Positions 1 to 7,787 of a DNA stretch of 34,146 nucleotides are shown in pieces. Source of the DNA: Spirochaetae bacterium HGW-Spirochaetae-3. Lineage in GTDB: Bacteria; Spirochaetota; Spirochaetia; Treponematales; UBA12059. A model generated the notes under the pieces. The model did no database searches. It was not told the origin of the DNA and saw only the letters and a list, made by a program, of their open reading frames with translations. The stretch's first letter is position 1. Each line of letters begins with the position of its first letter. The stretch lies in the NCBI GenBank assembly GCA_002839315.1, contig PGXV01000015.1, forward strand, positions 1 to 34,146, written 5' to 3'. The translations under genes and the position numbers were made by a program.

Positions 1-74
1 GAGTGGTTTAAGGTCCACGCTTGGAAAGCGTGCGTGCTCACAAGGCACCGGGGGTTCGAATCCCCCTCTCTCCG
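1..74 (+). tRNA. tRNA-Ser(GGA), 5' end cut by the window edge
   Basis: The anticodon stem CACGC/GCGTG closes the loop TTGGAAA, so the anticodon is GGA at 23-25. A long variable arm (about 33-49) marks a class II tRNA. The T arm GGGGG-TTCGAAT-CCCCC at 50-66 is followed by the 3' acceptor strand and a G discriminator at 74. The acceptor 5' strand and part of the D arm lie outside the window. CCA is not encoded. A T5 tract follows at once. Confidence 0.93.
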
Positions 75-81
75 TTTTTAA

Positions 82-205
82 CTTCGAACGCTGGTAGCCA
101 GGCCCTACGCTAGCGTCCGCCGCCTAAATCCGCCAGGTCCGGAAGGAAGCAACGGTACGCGGATGGGCGTTGTGCCGTAGTCAGCCTGGCTACGAGCGTT
201 CGAGG
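82..205 (+). ncRNA. ffs: Signal recognition particle RNA (4.5S-like, bacterial small type)
   Basis: The apical domain carries the highly conserved CAGGTCCGGAAGGAAGCA segment at 134-151, which binds Ffh and contains the GGAA tetraloop. The ends pair: CGAACGCTGGTAGCCAGG (about 86-102) is complementary to CCTGGCTACGAGCGTTCG (about 185-202) with one bulge, giving one long hairpin. Ffh and this RNA deliver membrane proteins to the translocon. Exact ends are set from the pairing only. Confidence 0.92.
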
Positions 206-219
206 TTTCTTACCGGCGC

Positions 220-248
220 TTGCTTCGCTTAATGCTCCGTGCTATCCT
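220..248 (+). promoter_or_regulatory. Sigma-70 promoter of dnaX, leaderless arrangement
   Basis: TTGCTT (220-225), 17 nt, TATCCT (243-248), then 7 nt to the ATG at 256. Transcription should begin at or next to the A of the start codon. There is no Shine-Dalgarno before that ATG. Confidence 0.5.
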
Positions 249-255
249 GCCCGAC

Positions 256-2004
256 ATGCCTTACGAGATAACCGCTACGCGCAAGCGTCCCCAGACGTTC
301 GATGATCTGGCCGGTCAGGACTTCGTCTCCACGACGCTCCGCGCTTCCATAGCGAGCGGCAGGATAGCGCACGCCTACCTGTTCTCCGGTCCGAGAGGGT
401 GCGGGAAGACGAGTACCGCGAGGATCCTGGCCCGATCCCTCAACTGCGAGCGCGGCCCGACCGATAAACCCTGCGGCGTCTGCGACTCGTGCACGTCCAT
501 AGCCCGGGGCTCGTCGCTCGACGTCATAGAGATAGACGGCGCGTCGAACACGTCGGTAGAGAACGTCAGGCAGATAAAGGACGAGGTGCTCTTCCCGCCC
601 AACTCGTCCAAGTACAAGATATACATCATCGACGAAGTGCATATGCTTTCGAATAGCGCCTTCAACGCGCTCTTGAAGACGATAGAAGAGCCGCCGCCCT
701 ATATCGTCTTCATGTTCGCGACGACCGAGTTGCACAAGGTGCCGGCGACCATCAAGAGCCGTTGCCAGCAGTTCAACTTCAGGCTGTTCTCGCTCGAAGT
801 GATACGCGACCTTCTGCGGAGCGCCGCGGCCGACCTCGGGGTCGAGGCGGACGACGACGCGCTGCTATGGATAGCCCGCGAGGCGACCGGTTCCATGCGC
901 GACGCGTATACGTTGTTCGACCAGGTCGCGTCGTTCTCGGAAGGCCGCATCACCGCGGCCAAGATACGCGACAAGCTCGGGCTCGTCGGAAGCGAGCGGA
1001 TGGGATCCCTGATGGGACTGTGCGCCGCGGGAGACCGAAAGGGCGCCCTCGAGTCCATGGACGCCATTCTCGCTTCCGGGGTAGCCGTGGAGCAATTCGC
1101 CTCCGACGCGGTATCGTATATCCGTTCGCTCCTCTTCCTCGCCAGCGGCGTGGAGAAGGAAGGCCTCTTGGGAGCGCCGCGTTCGTCGTTCCCGGAGGAG
1201 ATCGTCGCCGCGTTGGACCCCCCGAAACTGGAGCGCATGCTCGCCGGCCTGTTCGACCTGTACCGCGATATGCGGTATAGCGTCAATCCGCGATGGGAAC
1301 TGGAGCTCGCCGTATCCCGGCTCTGCGCAATACGGGACTACGTATCGCCTACCGAGCTTTCCCGGACGATCCGCGCCATGAAAGCGGCGATAGCCGACGG
1401 CAATGCGCCCGGCGCGGCCGCGTTCGGAGCCGCCATGCGCGGCCCGGACGTCGCGTCGCCCGTCCGGAAGCCCGAACCGGTCGCCTCCGCTCAGGCTGGC
1501 GCCGCGCCCGCCGCCCAGGCGTCCATAGCCGCCCGGACGGCGGAGGAAGGAACGGACGGCCCGGTACTGGACCTGGACGCGTTACGGGCCTCGCTGCTCG
1601 CCGCCGTAGGTAAGAACCGGGTCGTGCTATCCACCTGCCTCGAGCGATCGGGCCCTTGGAGCGTAGAAGGCGAGAAGCTCGTTATCCCGTGCCAGAACGG
1701 CTACGATGCGGGCGCGGTGCTCGCCGACGCCGGCCTCCTGGCGAAAAAGGCGCTCGAAATCTCTGGCCGCTCGCTTCGGATAGAGCCGCGGGCCGCCGAG
1801 GCCGCGCCGCGCCAGGCGCCGCCTCGCAAGAGGGACGAAGGCGACGATCCTGACGATGGGGACGCGGGGCCGGCGGATCCCGTCGGCATAGTGGAGAAAG
1901 TATTCAGGGGCAGGCGCGTCGGCGAGGCCAAGAGGCTCGAAGACGATTCCTCCTCGAGGGGCGTTCCGCCCGCGCAAGCCGAACGGAGTGACGAATGGAC
2001 CTGA
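256..2004 (+). CDS. dnaX: DNA polymerase III subunit gamma/tau
   Basis: Clamp-loader ATPase of the replicative polymerase, 582 aa from the chosen ATG. Walker A GPRGCGKT lies at 45-52 and Walker B IIDEVH at about 124-129. The four zinc Cys are near 64, 73, 76 and 79, and the SRC motif follows. The AAA+ modules end near residue 360. The C-terminal third is Ala/Pro/Arg-rich and less conserved, as in tau. The start at 256 gives the family-typical MPYEITATRKRPQTF; upstream in-frame TTG (220) and ATG (232) would add an atypical N-terminus and lie within the promoter. No AAAAAAG slippage heptamer is present, so a separate gamma form is not indicated. The 3' end overlaps ybaB by 10 nt. Confidence 0.95.
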   Translation: MPYEITATRKRPQTFDDLAGQDFVSTTLRASIASGRIAHAYLFSGPRGCGKTSTARILARSLNCERGPTDKPCGVCDSCTSIARGSSLDVIEIDGASNTSVENVRQIKDEVLFPPNSSKYKIYIIDEVHMLSNSAFNALLKTIEEPPPYIVFMFATTELHKVPATIKSRCQQFNFRLFSLEVIRDLLRSAAADLGVEADDDALLWIAREATGSMRDAYTLFDQVASFSEGRITAAKIRDKLGLVGSERMGSLMGLCAAGDRKGALESMDAILASGVAVEQFASDAVSYIRSLLFLASGVEKEGLLGAPRSSFPEEIVAALDPPKLERMLAGLFDLYRDMRYSVNPRWELELAVSRLCAIRDYVSPTELSRTIRAMKAAIADGNAPGAAAFGAAMRGPDVASPVRKPEPVASAQAGAAPAAQASIAARTAEEGTDGPVLDLDALRASLLAAVGKNRVVLSTCLERSGPWSVEGEKLVIPCQNGYDAGAVLADAGLLAKKALEISGRSLRIEPRAAEAAPRQAPPRKRDEGDDPDDGDAGPADPVGIVEKVFRGRRVGEAKRLEDDSSSRGVPPAQAERSDEWT

Positions 2005-2309
2005 ACGATGTGATGAAGATGCTCAAGGATCCCCAGGCCCTGCAGAAGCAGGCGCTGGAGGCCCAGGCCAGGATGGCCGCCATTAGCGCCGTCGGCTCGG
2101 CCGGAGGCGGGATGGTGAAGGTCACGCTGAGCGGTACCATGGAGCTGCTCAATATAGAGATTTCGCCGGAGGCTATCGATCCTTCCGATCCCGAGATGCT
2201 CCGAGACCTTATCAAGGCGGCGCACAACGATGCGTCGTACCGCGTCAAGGAGGCGCTGCAGTCAGACGTCGCCCGCACCATGGGCTCCATGCCCGGATTC
2301 GGCGTTTGA
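1995..2309 (+). CDS. ybaB: YbaB/EbfC family nucleoid-associated protein
   Basis: Small DNA-binding protein of 104 aa that binds the nucleoid as a dimer. The sequence shows the family pattern: an N-terminal helix (MDLNDVMKMLKDPQALQKQ), a glycine stretch GSAGGGMVKVTLSG at about 35-48, the I-x-I-x-PE-A-I-DPSDPEML segment at about 54-70, and a C-terminal helix. The gene overlaps the end of dnaX and the start of recR, the classic dnaX-ybaB-recR operon, which implies translational coupling. Length is usual for the family. Confidence 0.94.
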   Translation: MDLNDVMKMLKDPQALQKQALEAQARMAAISAVGSAGGGMVKVTLSGTMELLNIEISPEAIDPSDPEMLRDLIKAAHNDASYRVKEALQSDVARTMGSMPGFGV

Positions 2310-2893
2310 AGGCCCTCGAAGAGCTCGTAGGAATCCTGGCCAGGCTTCCCGGCATAGGCCGGAAGAGCGCCGCCAGGATCGCCTTCCATATTCTCAAGTC
2401 GGACGACCAGTACGTCGCCCTGCTCGCCGACAAGATAGGCTCCCTCAAGGAGCGCGTGCGGTTCTGCTCTGTCTGCGGATCCTATACCGAAGAGGATCCC
2501 TGCGCCGTCTGCTCTTCGCCCGCGCGCGACCGGACCGTAATATGCGTCGTCGAGCAGGCGCAGGACGTGCTTACCATCGAGGCCTCGAGGGAATACCGGG
2601 GCGTATACCACGTGCTGGGAGCGCTTATATCCCCGCTGGACGGCATCGGGCCCGACGCGCTCAGGCTCGACAGGCTCGCCGCCAGGGTGCGCGGGCAAGC
2701 CGCGACGGAGGTGGTGATAGCCACCAATCCGACGGTGGAGGGCGATACGACCGCGCTGTATATCAAGAAGTACCTCGATGGAACCGGGGCGCGGGTAACG
2801 AGGCTGGCTACCGGCATCCCGGTAGGCGGAGACCTCGAATACGCCGACAGGCTGACGCTCGCCAGGTCGTTCAGGGGTCGAGTGGCGTTGTGA
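2306..2893 (+). CDS. recR: Recombination mediator protein RecR
   Basis: Part of the RecFOR pathway that loads RecA at gaps; 195 aa, normal length. The N-terminal helix-hairpin-helix reads LARLPGIGRKSAARIAFHIL. A C4 zinc finger (CSVCG...CAVC) lies near 53-71, followed by a Toprim domain beginning ICVVEQAQD. The start codon is TTG at 2306, sharing TTGA with the ybaB stop, so translation is probably coupled. This start gives MKALEELVGIL, matching family N-termini. The stop lies 6 nt from the stop of the convergent gene and no terminator is visible. Confidence 0.95.
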   Translation: MKALEELVGILARLPGIGRKSAARIAFHILKSDDQYVALLADKIGSLKERVRFCSVCGSYTEEDPCAVCSSPARDRTVICVVEQAQDVLTIEASREYRGVYHVLGALISPLDGIGPDALRLDRLAARVRGQAATEVVIATNPTVEGDTTALYIKKYLDGTGARVTRLATGIPVGGDLEYADRLTLARSFRGRVAL

Positions 2894-2899
2894 TCCGGG

Positions 2900-4402
2900 C
2901 TAAGCGCCTATCTTCCTGTAACAGGCCTCTATGATCCCGTCCAGGCTATCGATCTCGAAGCCGAGTTCGCGTACCCGCGACCGGTGCTCCGACGACGGCC
3001 AGTCCATGTACGCGTTGGAATAGTTCTTCTCCATGAAATCGTATATCAGGTTCTCGGCCTTGTTGGATTCCTCGCGGAACGCCGTGCCCGGCTTCGTCCG
3101 CGACCTCGCGAGGGCCGCATGGATATGGCCGCGTACCTTGGACAGGAAGATATCCCGGTAGACGTCGTAGGCGCGCCCCGACAGTCGCTTGATCCTGTCG
3201 CTGATCGAGCCGGCCGACCTTGTCGCGGGAAAGTCGGCCTTGGCGATACGCTCGCGCCTGAGCGGGGCTGGCGCGACGGCTCGGACGAGCCGCCGCTCGC
3301 GATCCGGGCCGGCGGTTTCCTGGTGTTCCGCCGAAGCCGGGACGGTATCGGGTTCTACCTCTCCCGGGCCCGATTCGGCGCTGAGCTCGTACGCGCGCGC
3401 GGCCGCCTGGCGCGCCGCGCGTAACGCCGTCTTCCGCGTCGCCGTCTGCCCGTACATGCTCGCCTTGATCCTTCGCCATGCGACCTGCATATACAGGTCG
3501 CCCCGTACCGTATAGCTGTAGCGGGTCGCGATGACGGTCCCGACCATGGTCAGGATATCGTCATCCTGGTATTTCCTGGCGCGGCCGGTCTTGATTGCCT
3601 TGAAGACCTCGTAATGCTTCGTGCCGTACTTCCTGGAGTATAGCCATACGATGCGCTCGAAGGCAGGATCCTCGACCCTGAGCCAATACTTGTGGCAATA
3701 GGCGAGGACGATGTCCTCGTCCCGTTCGAGGCCGGACGGTATCTCTATGCGCCTGACGTCGGCTTCGTCGAATTCGATCCTGGAGAGGTCGAAGAAATTC
3801 TTCTTCTCCTCCTCCTCCCGTTCCAGTCGCTTCCTCGACTCCTCCGAGGCGAGGCTTGAGGCGATGAAGTCCGCGGGTACGTCGTCGTCGACGGAGGCCT
3901 GGTCGTAGAATTCGCCGAGCAGGTACGCGGCGCGCTCCGCCTCGGCCTTCCTGTGCCCGAGCAGCCTGGCGTATTCGGCCATGTCCTCGGCGGTCCGGCG
4001 AGCCGCGTCGGCGTCGTCGGGCAGGAGCCGGGCGACCCGTTCCACGGCCTTGAGCACCGCGTAGGTGTCGCGCATCGATACCCCCGAGAGCGGGGCGACG
4101 AGGGCGTCTATGTTGGCGCGAAGCCGGGTGATGATCTCGTCGGCGCGCTCCGATAGAAGGCCTCTCAGGAATTCGGGGAAGGCGGGGGAGCGGGTCCTGT
4201 ATAGCTTGAGCAGGACGACGCGTCTGGCGTCGTCCGGATACCTCGGCCTAAGGCGGGCCCGGTATATGCTCAGCGCGTCGAGCATCCTGCCCGCCGCCCG
4301 TAGCTCGAAATAGCGCTCTATGTCCGGATCGCCGCCGTAGCGGAGCTCCGGGAAGACGCGCTCGAGTATCAACTCGCGGACGTCGAGGGATCGGTCTTCC
4401 AT
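2900..4402 (-). CDS. Conserved hypothetical protein (500 aa), probably treponemal
   Basis: I do not recognise this protein and assign no function. It is soluble, highly charged and Arg/Glu-rich, without signal peptide or membrane segments. A very acidic/basic run (LEREEEEKKNFFDLSRIEF) lies near 195-215, a region rich in Tyr and Trp near 235-325 (AYCHKYWLRV, RKYQDDDILTMVG), and a low-complexity Ala/Glu/Pro stretch near 345-385. An upstream ATG at 4483 lies inside the flaB terminator and is unlikely. I chose the ATG at 4402 because TTGAAG-17 nt-TATAAT ends 10 nt before it; an ATG at 4414 would overlap the -10 box. The gene is convergent with recR. Confidence 0.8.
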   Translation of the reverse strand: MEDRSLDVRELILERVFPELRYGGDPDIERYFELRAAGRMLDALSIYRARLRPRYPDDARRVVLLKLYRTRSPAFPEFLRGLLSERADEIITRLRANIDALVAPLSGVSMRDTYAVLKAVERVARLLPDDADAARRTAEDMAEYARLLGHRKAEAERAAYLLGEFYDQASVDDDVPADFIASSLASEESRKRLEREEEEKKNFFDLSRIEFDEADVRRIEIPSGLERDEDIVLAYCHKYWLRVEDPAFERIVWLYSRKYGTKHYEVFKAIKTGRARKYQDDDILTMVGTVIATRYSYTVRGDLYMQVAWRRIKASMYGQTATRKTALRAARQAAARAYELSAESGPGEVEPDTVPASAEHQETAGPDRERRLVRAVAPAPLRRERIAKADFPATRSAGSISDRIKRLSGRAYDVYRDIFLSKVRGHIHAALARSRTKPGTAFREESNKAENLIYDFMEKNYSNAYMDWPSSEHRSRVRELGFEIDSLDGIIEACYRKIGA

Positions 4403-4412
4403 TTCGCCGGGC

Positions 4413-4441
4413 ATTATACGCGTGGAAGGACGGCGCTTCAA
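4413..4441 (-). promoter_or_regulatory. Sigma-70 promoter of the 500-aa protein gene
   Basis: On the minus strand: TTGAAG (4441-4436), 17 nt, consensus TATAAT (4418-4413), then 10 nt to the ATG at 4402. The leader would be only about 2-4 nt. Confidence 0.7.
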
Positions 4442-4462
4442 GCGAGCGCGGATAGCGTCTCT

Positions 4463-4497
4463 AAAAAGGAGGGACCGCCCCATAAAGGGCGGTCCCC
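4463..4497 (-). terminator. Rho-independent terminator of flaB
   Basis: A perfect 10-bp stem (4471-4480 with 4487-4496, loop 4481-4486) is followed on the minus strand by CTCCTTTTTAG. It sits 22 nt after the flaB stop codon and separates flaB from the downstream promoter at 4413-4441. Confidence 0.9.
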
Positions 4498-4519
4498 GTC
4501 ACGTCCGCGCGGCTACGGC

Positions 4520-5380
4520 CTACTGGAGAAGCTGAAGGACCTGCTGGGTCTTCTGATTCGCCTGGGCGAGCATGGCGTTGCCGGCCTGAGACAGGATCTG
4601 GTTCTTGGTGAACTCGACCATCTCGGAGGCCATGTCGGCGTCGCGGATGCGGCTCTCTGCGGCTTGGAGGTTCTCCGCGCCGATGTCGATGCCGCGTACC
4701 GCGTGCTCGAGCCTGTTCTGATAGGCTCCCAGGTCTGCGCGCTGCTTGTTGACGGTCTTGAGGGCCGCGTCGAGGATACCGATGGACCTGTTCGAGCCGT
4801 CCGGAGTGGCCAGCGACAGGATGGAATCGTCTCCGACGTTCTTTACGCCAAGGGCCTTGGAGGTCATCGTGCCTATGTAGACGCGCTCCCTCTGGTCCAT
4901 GTTGGCGCCGATGTGGAACCACATCGAGCCGGTGACGATATTCTCGCCGCCTTCGCGGGCGAAACGTCCGGTGAGGACGTTCATACCGTTGAACTGGGCG
5001 TGACTCGCTATGCGGTCGATCTCATCGACGAGCTGGGAGACTTCCACCTGAATCTGCATGCGGTCCTCGGCGGTATAGATACCGTTGGAGGCCTGCACGG
5101 AGAGTTCGCGGAGGCGCTGGATGATGTCCTGCGTCTCCTGGAGGTAACCTTCCGTGCTCTGGATGAACGAGATGCCGTTGGCCGCGTTCTTGGAGGCCTG
5201 ATTCAAGCCCCTGATCTGCGACCGCATCTTCTCCGACACGGCGAGTCCGGAAGCGTCGTCGCCGGCGCGGTTGATCCGCATGCCCGACGAGAGCTTCTCC
5301 ATGTTCTTCTCTACGCTACCGTTCGTGACCCCTAGAGAGCGATTGGCGAACATCGCACTAAGGTTGTGATTGATTATCAT
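4520..5380 (-). CDS. flaB: Flagellin FlaB, core periplasmic flagellar filament protein
   Basis: Filament core protein of the spirochaete periplasmic flagellum, 286 aa, the usual FlaB length. The N-terminal D0/D1 domain [17 protein letters not shown]...[18 protein letters not shown] and the C-terminal [16 protein letters not shown]...MLAQANQ helix are typical of treponemal FlaB. The middle is short, with no variable surface domain. The start at 5380 is chosen because GGAGAT lies 8 nt upstream and the protein then begins MIINHN; a longer in-frame extension to 5569 would run through the leader. It is expected to be exported by the flagellar type III apparatus, having no signal peptide. It is monocistronic between a sigma-28 promoter and a strong terminator. 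Confidence 0.97.
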   Translation of the reverse strand: MIINHNLSAMFANRSLGVTNGSVEKNMEKLSSGMRINRAGDDASGLAVSEKMRSQIRGLNQASKNAANGISFIQSTEGYLQETQDIIQRLRELSVQASNGIYTAEDRMQIQVEVSQLVDEIDRIASHAQFNGMNVLTGRFAREGGENIVTGSMWFHIGANMDQRERVYIGTMTSKALGVKNVGDDSILSLATPDGSNRSIGILDAALKTVNKQRADLGAYQNRLEHAVRGIDIGAENLQAAESRIRDADMASEMVEFTKNQILSQAGNAMLAQANQKTQQVLQLLQ

Positions 5381-5568
5381 AACCATATCTCCTTTCCATA
5401 GAAGCGACGGCCAACGGCCGTCTCGGCATCCGTGCCGAAATATACGTGTCGATTTCTCCGGTACGCTGCTCCGGGCCGCACCCGTGAACGTGAACCGAAT
5501 GGTTCCGCTCGAGAACGGAGCTCGGCGATCGCGCGTTCGCCTCGCCACCGTTCCCTTGCAGTCCCACA
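5381..5568 (-). promoter_or_regulatory. Long structured flaB mRNA leader
   Basis: About 188 nt separate the predicted start site from the flaB ATG. It holds several perfect inverted repeats: 5406-5422 (GACGGCC-AAC-GGCCGTC), 5492-5505 (GAACC-GAAT-GGTTC) and 5524-5541 (GGCGA...TCGCC). The first lies just upstream of the Shine-Dalgarno AAAGGAG at about 5391-5397. No gene is seen here on either strand. Confidence 0.55.
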
Positions 5569-5574
5569 CTCTAG

Positions 5575-5601
5575 CTATCGGCGTATGGGCCGCGGGCTTT
5601 A
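5575..5601 (-). promoter_or_regulatory. Sigma-28 (FliA) promoter of flaB
   Basis: On the minus strand TAAA (5601-5598), 15 nt, GCCGATAG (5582-5575). This matches the sigma-28 consensus TAAA-N15-GCCGATAA with one mismatch, as expected for a late flagellar gene. Confidence 0.85.
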
Positions 5602-5624
5602 GCCCTTTAAGCGACTACTCGAGC

Positions 5625-5653
5625 TTGTCCGCGTCGTCGGCCCGTGTTAGACT
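5625..5653 (+). promoter_or_regulatory. Sigma-70 promoter of the DRTGG/hydrogenase-like operon
   Basis: TTGTCC (5625-5630), 17 nt, TAGACT (5648-5653). A start near 5660 would give a leader of about 29 nt containing GGAGG. It is divergent from the flaB promoter. Confidence 0.6.
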
Positions 5654-5688
5654 TCCGCACGCGCCCAATAGCGCCCGGAGGCATTCTG

Positions 5689-6048
5689 ATGAAGGTTCGC
5701 GATATCGTAGCGACGCTCGACGGTATTCTTATGACCGGAGAAGAACTCCTGGACGTCGATATACAGGCCGCGTGCGGCGCCGATCTCATGAGCGACGTCA
5801 TGGCCTTCGTGAAGGAGAACGTCGTCCTCCTTACGGGACTCGTCAATCCTCAGTCGATACGGACGGCCGACCTCATGGACATACGCGTCGTGGTCTACGT
5901 CAGGGGCAAGGTCCCCCCTAAGGATATGGTGGCGGAAGCGACGCGAAACGGCATGGCGGTCATTTCGACGAAGTACTCGATGTTCCTCGCGTGCGGCCGC
6001 CTGTACGAGGCCGGAATCCGCGGCGGCGGGACTCGAGAGATACGATAG
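5689..6048 (+). CDS. DRTGG domain-containing protein
   Basis: A 119-aa protein that resembles the stand-alone DRTGG domain, a fold thought to sense ligands and found in regulatory proteins. Visible pattern: KVRDIVATLDG, then a hydrophobic core with DIQAACGADLMSDVM, VVLLTGLVNPQSIRTADLMD and AVISTKYSMFLACGRLYEAG. The start at 5689 is preceded by GGAGG at 7 nt; a longer in-frame extension to 5644 would begin in the promoter. It is the first gene of a three-gene operon with an anti-sigma-type ATPase and an iron-hydrogenase-like protein, an association known from Firmicutes and Thermotogae hydrogenase loci. A role in redox or hydrogen signalling is inferred from context; the ligand is unknown. Confidence 0.82.
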   Translation: MKVRDIVATLDGILMTGEELLDVDIQAACGADLMSDVMAFVKENVVLLTGLVNPQSIRTADLMDIRVVVYVRGKVPPKDMVAEATRNGMAVISTKYSMFLACGRLYEAGIRGGGTREIR

Positions 6049-6056
6049 GCGGGCCC

Positions 6057-6491
6057 ATGAAGCTCCGTTATCAAGTATCGGGGGACGACCTGTCCCTGGC
6101 CGGCAAGGCGAGTTCCGAGGTCAAGCGCGCTCTCGGGAGGCTCGGCGTCGATCCCGGCGCCATCAAGCGCACCGCCGTATCGATGTACGAGGCCGAGATG
6201 AACATGGTCATCCACGGCGGAGGCGGAGTGGCCGTGGCGGAATTCAGCCCCGAGCGCATCGTCATAACGATGGAGGATTCGGGGCCCGGCATAGCCGACC
6301 TGGACCTGGCGATGCAGGAAGGCTATTCTACCGCGCCGGAGTGGATTCGCGAGATGGGGTTCGGCGCAGGCATGGGCCTACCGAACATGAAGCGTAATTC
6401 TGACGAGTTGCGGATAGAATCCGAGGTCGGCAAGGGCACGACCGTTACTATCGTCATTATTTTTTCAGTCCCCGGAGGGGGGCAGGCTTGA
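6057..6491 (+). CDS. Anti-sigma regulatory factor-like histidine kinase-type ATPase (RsbW/SpoIIAB family)
   Basis: A 144-aa single-domain GHKL ATPase. The N box is EAEMNMVIHGGG (about 44-55), the G1 box EDSGPGIADLD (about 73-83) and the G2 region GFGAGMGLPNMKRNSDEL (about 102-119). The protein ends in a typical GKGTTVTIVI strand. Family members phosphorylate anti-anti-sigma (STAS) proteins or bind sigma factors. No sigma factor or STAS partner is adjacent; instead it lies between a DRTGG protein and a hydrogenase-like protein, with which it probably forms a signalling unit. The start is at 6057, 8 nt after the preceding stop, with only a weak ribosome binding site (GGCGGG). Confidence 0.87.
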   Translation: MKLRYQVSGDDLSLAGKASSEVKRALGRLGVDPGAIKRTAVSMYEAEMNMVIHGGGGVAVAEFSPERIVITMEDSGPGIADLDLAMQEGYSTAPEWIREMGFGAGMGLPNMKRNSDELRIESEVGKGTTVTIVIIFSVPGGGQA

Positions 6492-7783
6492 ACGGCCCCA
6501 GCTTCCACTCCGTTACGCTCGACCCGGCGAAGTGCAAGGGTTGTACTACGTGCATCCGCTTCTGCCCGACCGAGGCGATACGCGTGCGCAAGGGCCGGGC
6601 GTTCATACTTGACGAGCGATGCATCGACTGCGGCGAGTGCATCCGGACCTGCCCCAACAACGCCAAGAAGGCCGTCTCGGATCCCCTGTCCGTACTGGCC
6701 GACTACGCGGTACGAGTCGCCTTGCCCGCGCCTACGCTGTATAGCCAGTTCGACGAGCGCTTTTCCGTTGACAGGATACTATCCGCCTTGCTCGAGCTCG
6801 GCTTTACCGACGTCTTCGAGGTCGCGCGGGCCGCCGAGTTCGTAGCCGACGCTACGGCCGAATGGATAGCCGCGGCGGGCGACGGCGGCCCCTGGATATC
6901 GTCGGCATGCCCCGCGGTCGTGAAGCTCCTGCAGGTACGCTTCCCGAGCCTGCTCGACAGGCTGGTCCCGATAATTTCGCCGATGGAAGCCGCGGCGAGG
7001 ATCGTCAAGGAAAGGCTCTACCCGGGCCGGACCGACGTCGGCGTATTCTTCATCTCTCCGTGCGCCGGCAAGGTGACGGTCTCGAGGTATCCGTTGGGCC
7101 TAGCGCAATCCGCCGTCGACGGCGTTATCGCCATCAAGGACATCTACCTCCCGCTTAGGAACGCGCTATCCAGCGTCGTCGAGCGGCCGATAAGCAGGGC
7201 CGGCGCCCGAGGCGTAGCGTGGGCCCATATCGACGGCGAGAGCGACGCCGTCGGAGTTCCCAGGGCCCTCGGCGTCAGCGGCATATCGCACGTCATAAGC
7301 GTTTTCGAGGCCCTGGAGAACGGCAAGATGAAGGACGTGAAGTTCATCGAGGCTCTAGCCTGCCCCGCGGGTTGCGTCGGCGGTCCGCTTACGGTCGAGA
7401 ATCCGTACATCGCGCGGGCCCGCGTCAGGGCCCTGGAGCGAAGCGCTAACGATAGGGCCGCCCGCGAGAGGCGCGTCGAGGACGCCGGCATCGGCTTGGG
7501 GTTCGATGAGGCCGTACGGGCGCGCTCGGGGCTCAGGCTGGCGCCTGATCTTCTCAAGGCGATGATCATGCTGGAAGAGACCGAGGTCGTCGTCGAATCA
7601 TTGCCCGGACTCGATTGCGGATCGTGCGGGGCGCCGACATGCAGGGCCTTCGCGGAGGACGTGGCGAAGGGCGACGCTGTAATCGCGGGATGTATATTCA
7701 AGCTCAGGGAAAACGTCCGGAAGATGGCGGAGGAGCTTCTAAGCATGGAGAGCATCCAGCCGCCCGGACTCGATAAGGACTAG
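6488..7783 (+). CDS. [FeFe]-hydrogenase-like iron-sulfur protein, probably sensory type
   Basis: A 431-aa protein with two ferredoxin clusters (Cys 16/19/22/26 and 45/48/51/55), a hydrogenase-like H-cluster domain (about 80-300) and a C-terminal four-Cys FeS domain (377/380/385/402). All four H-cluster ligand positions hold Cys: SSAC(141)P, SPC(192)AGK, and ALAC(292)PAGC(296)VGG. The residue before C141, the proton-relay Cys of catalytic enzymes, is Ala140, a feature reported for putative sensory groups. There is no PAS domain. The start is TTG at 6488, sharing TTGA with the preceding stop and preceded by GGAGGGGGG. No maturase or NADH-linked subunit gene is present here. H2 or redox sensing is inferred; activity is unproven. 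Confidence 0.85.
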   Translation: MNGPSFHSVTLDPAKCKGCTTCIRFCPTEAIRVRKGRAFILDERCIDCGECIRTCPNNAKKAVSDPLSVLADYAVRVALPAPTLYSQFDERFSVDRILSALLELGFTDVFEVARAAEFVADATAEWIAAAGDGGPWISSACPAVVKLLQVRFPSLLDRLVPIISPMEAAARIVKERLYPGRTDVGVFFISPCAGKVTVSRYPLGLAQSAVDGVIAIKDIYLPLRNALSSVVERPISRAGARGVAWAHIDGESDAVGVPRALGVSGISHVISVFEALENGKMKDVKFIEALACPAGCVGGPLTVENPYIARARVRALERSANDRAARERRVEDAGIGLGFDEAVRARSGLRLAPDLLKAMIMLEETEVVVESLPGLDCGSCGAPTCRAFAEDVAKGDAVIAGCIFKLRENVRKMAEELLSMESIQPPGLDKD

Positions 7784-7787
7784 CCTT

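Noticed and set aside
220-255. Upstream TTG/ATG starts for dnaX
   Set aside because: They lie within the promoter and add an N-terminus that does not fit the family, while ATG 256 gives the normal start.
1743-1752. A-rich GCGAAAAAGG in dnaX as a programmed frameshift site
   Set aside because: Only five A residues follow a G; the AAAAAAG heptamer for slippage is not present, and no stop in -1 frame with stem-loop was established.
5381-5569. Long N-terminal extension of flaB
   Set aside because: The extension is leader RNA between the sigma-28 promoter and a good Shine-Dalgarno; FlaB starts MIINHN.
5370-5921. Long plus-strand reading frame opposite flaB leader and over the DRTGG gene
   Set aside because: Arg-rich, off-frame translation of high-GC DNA; the DRTGG frame with a ribosome binding site is the real gene.
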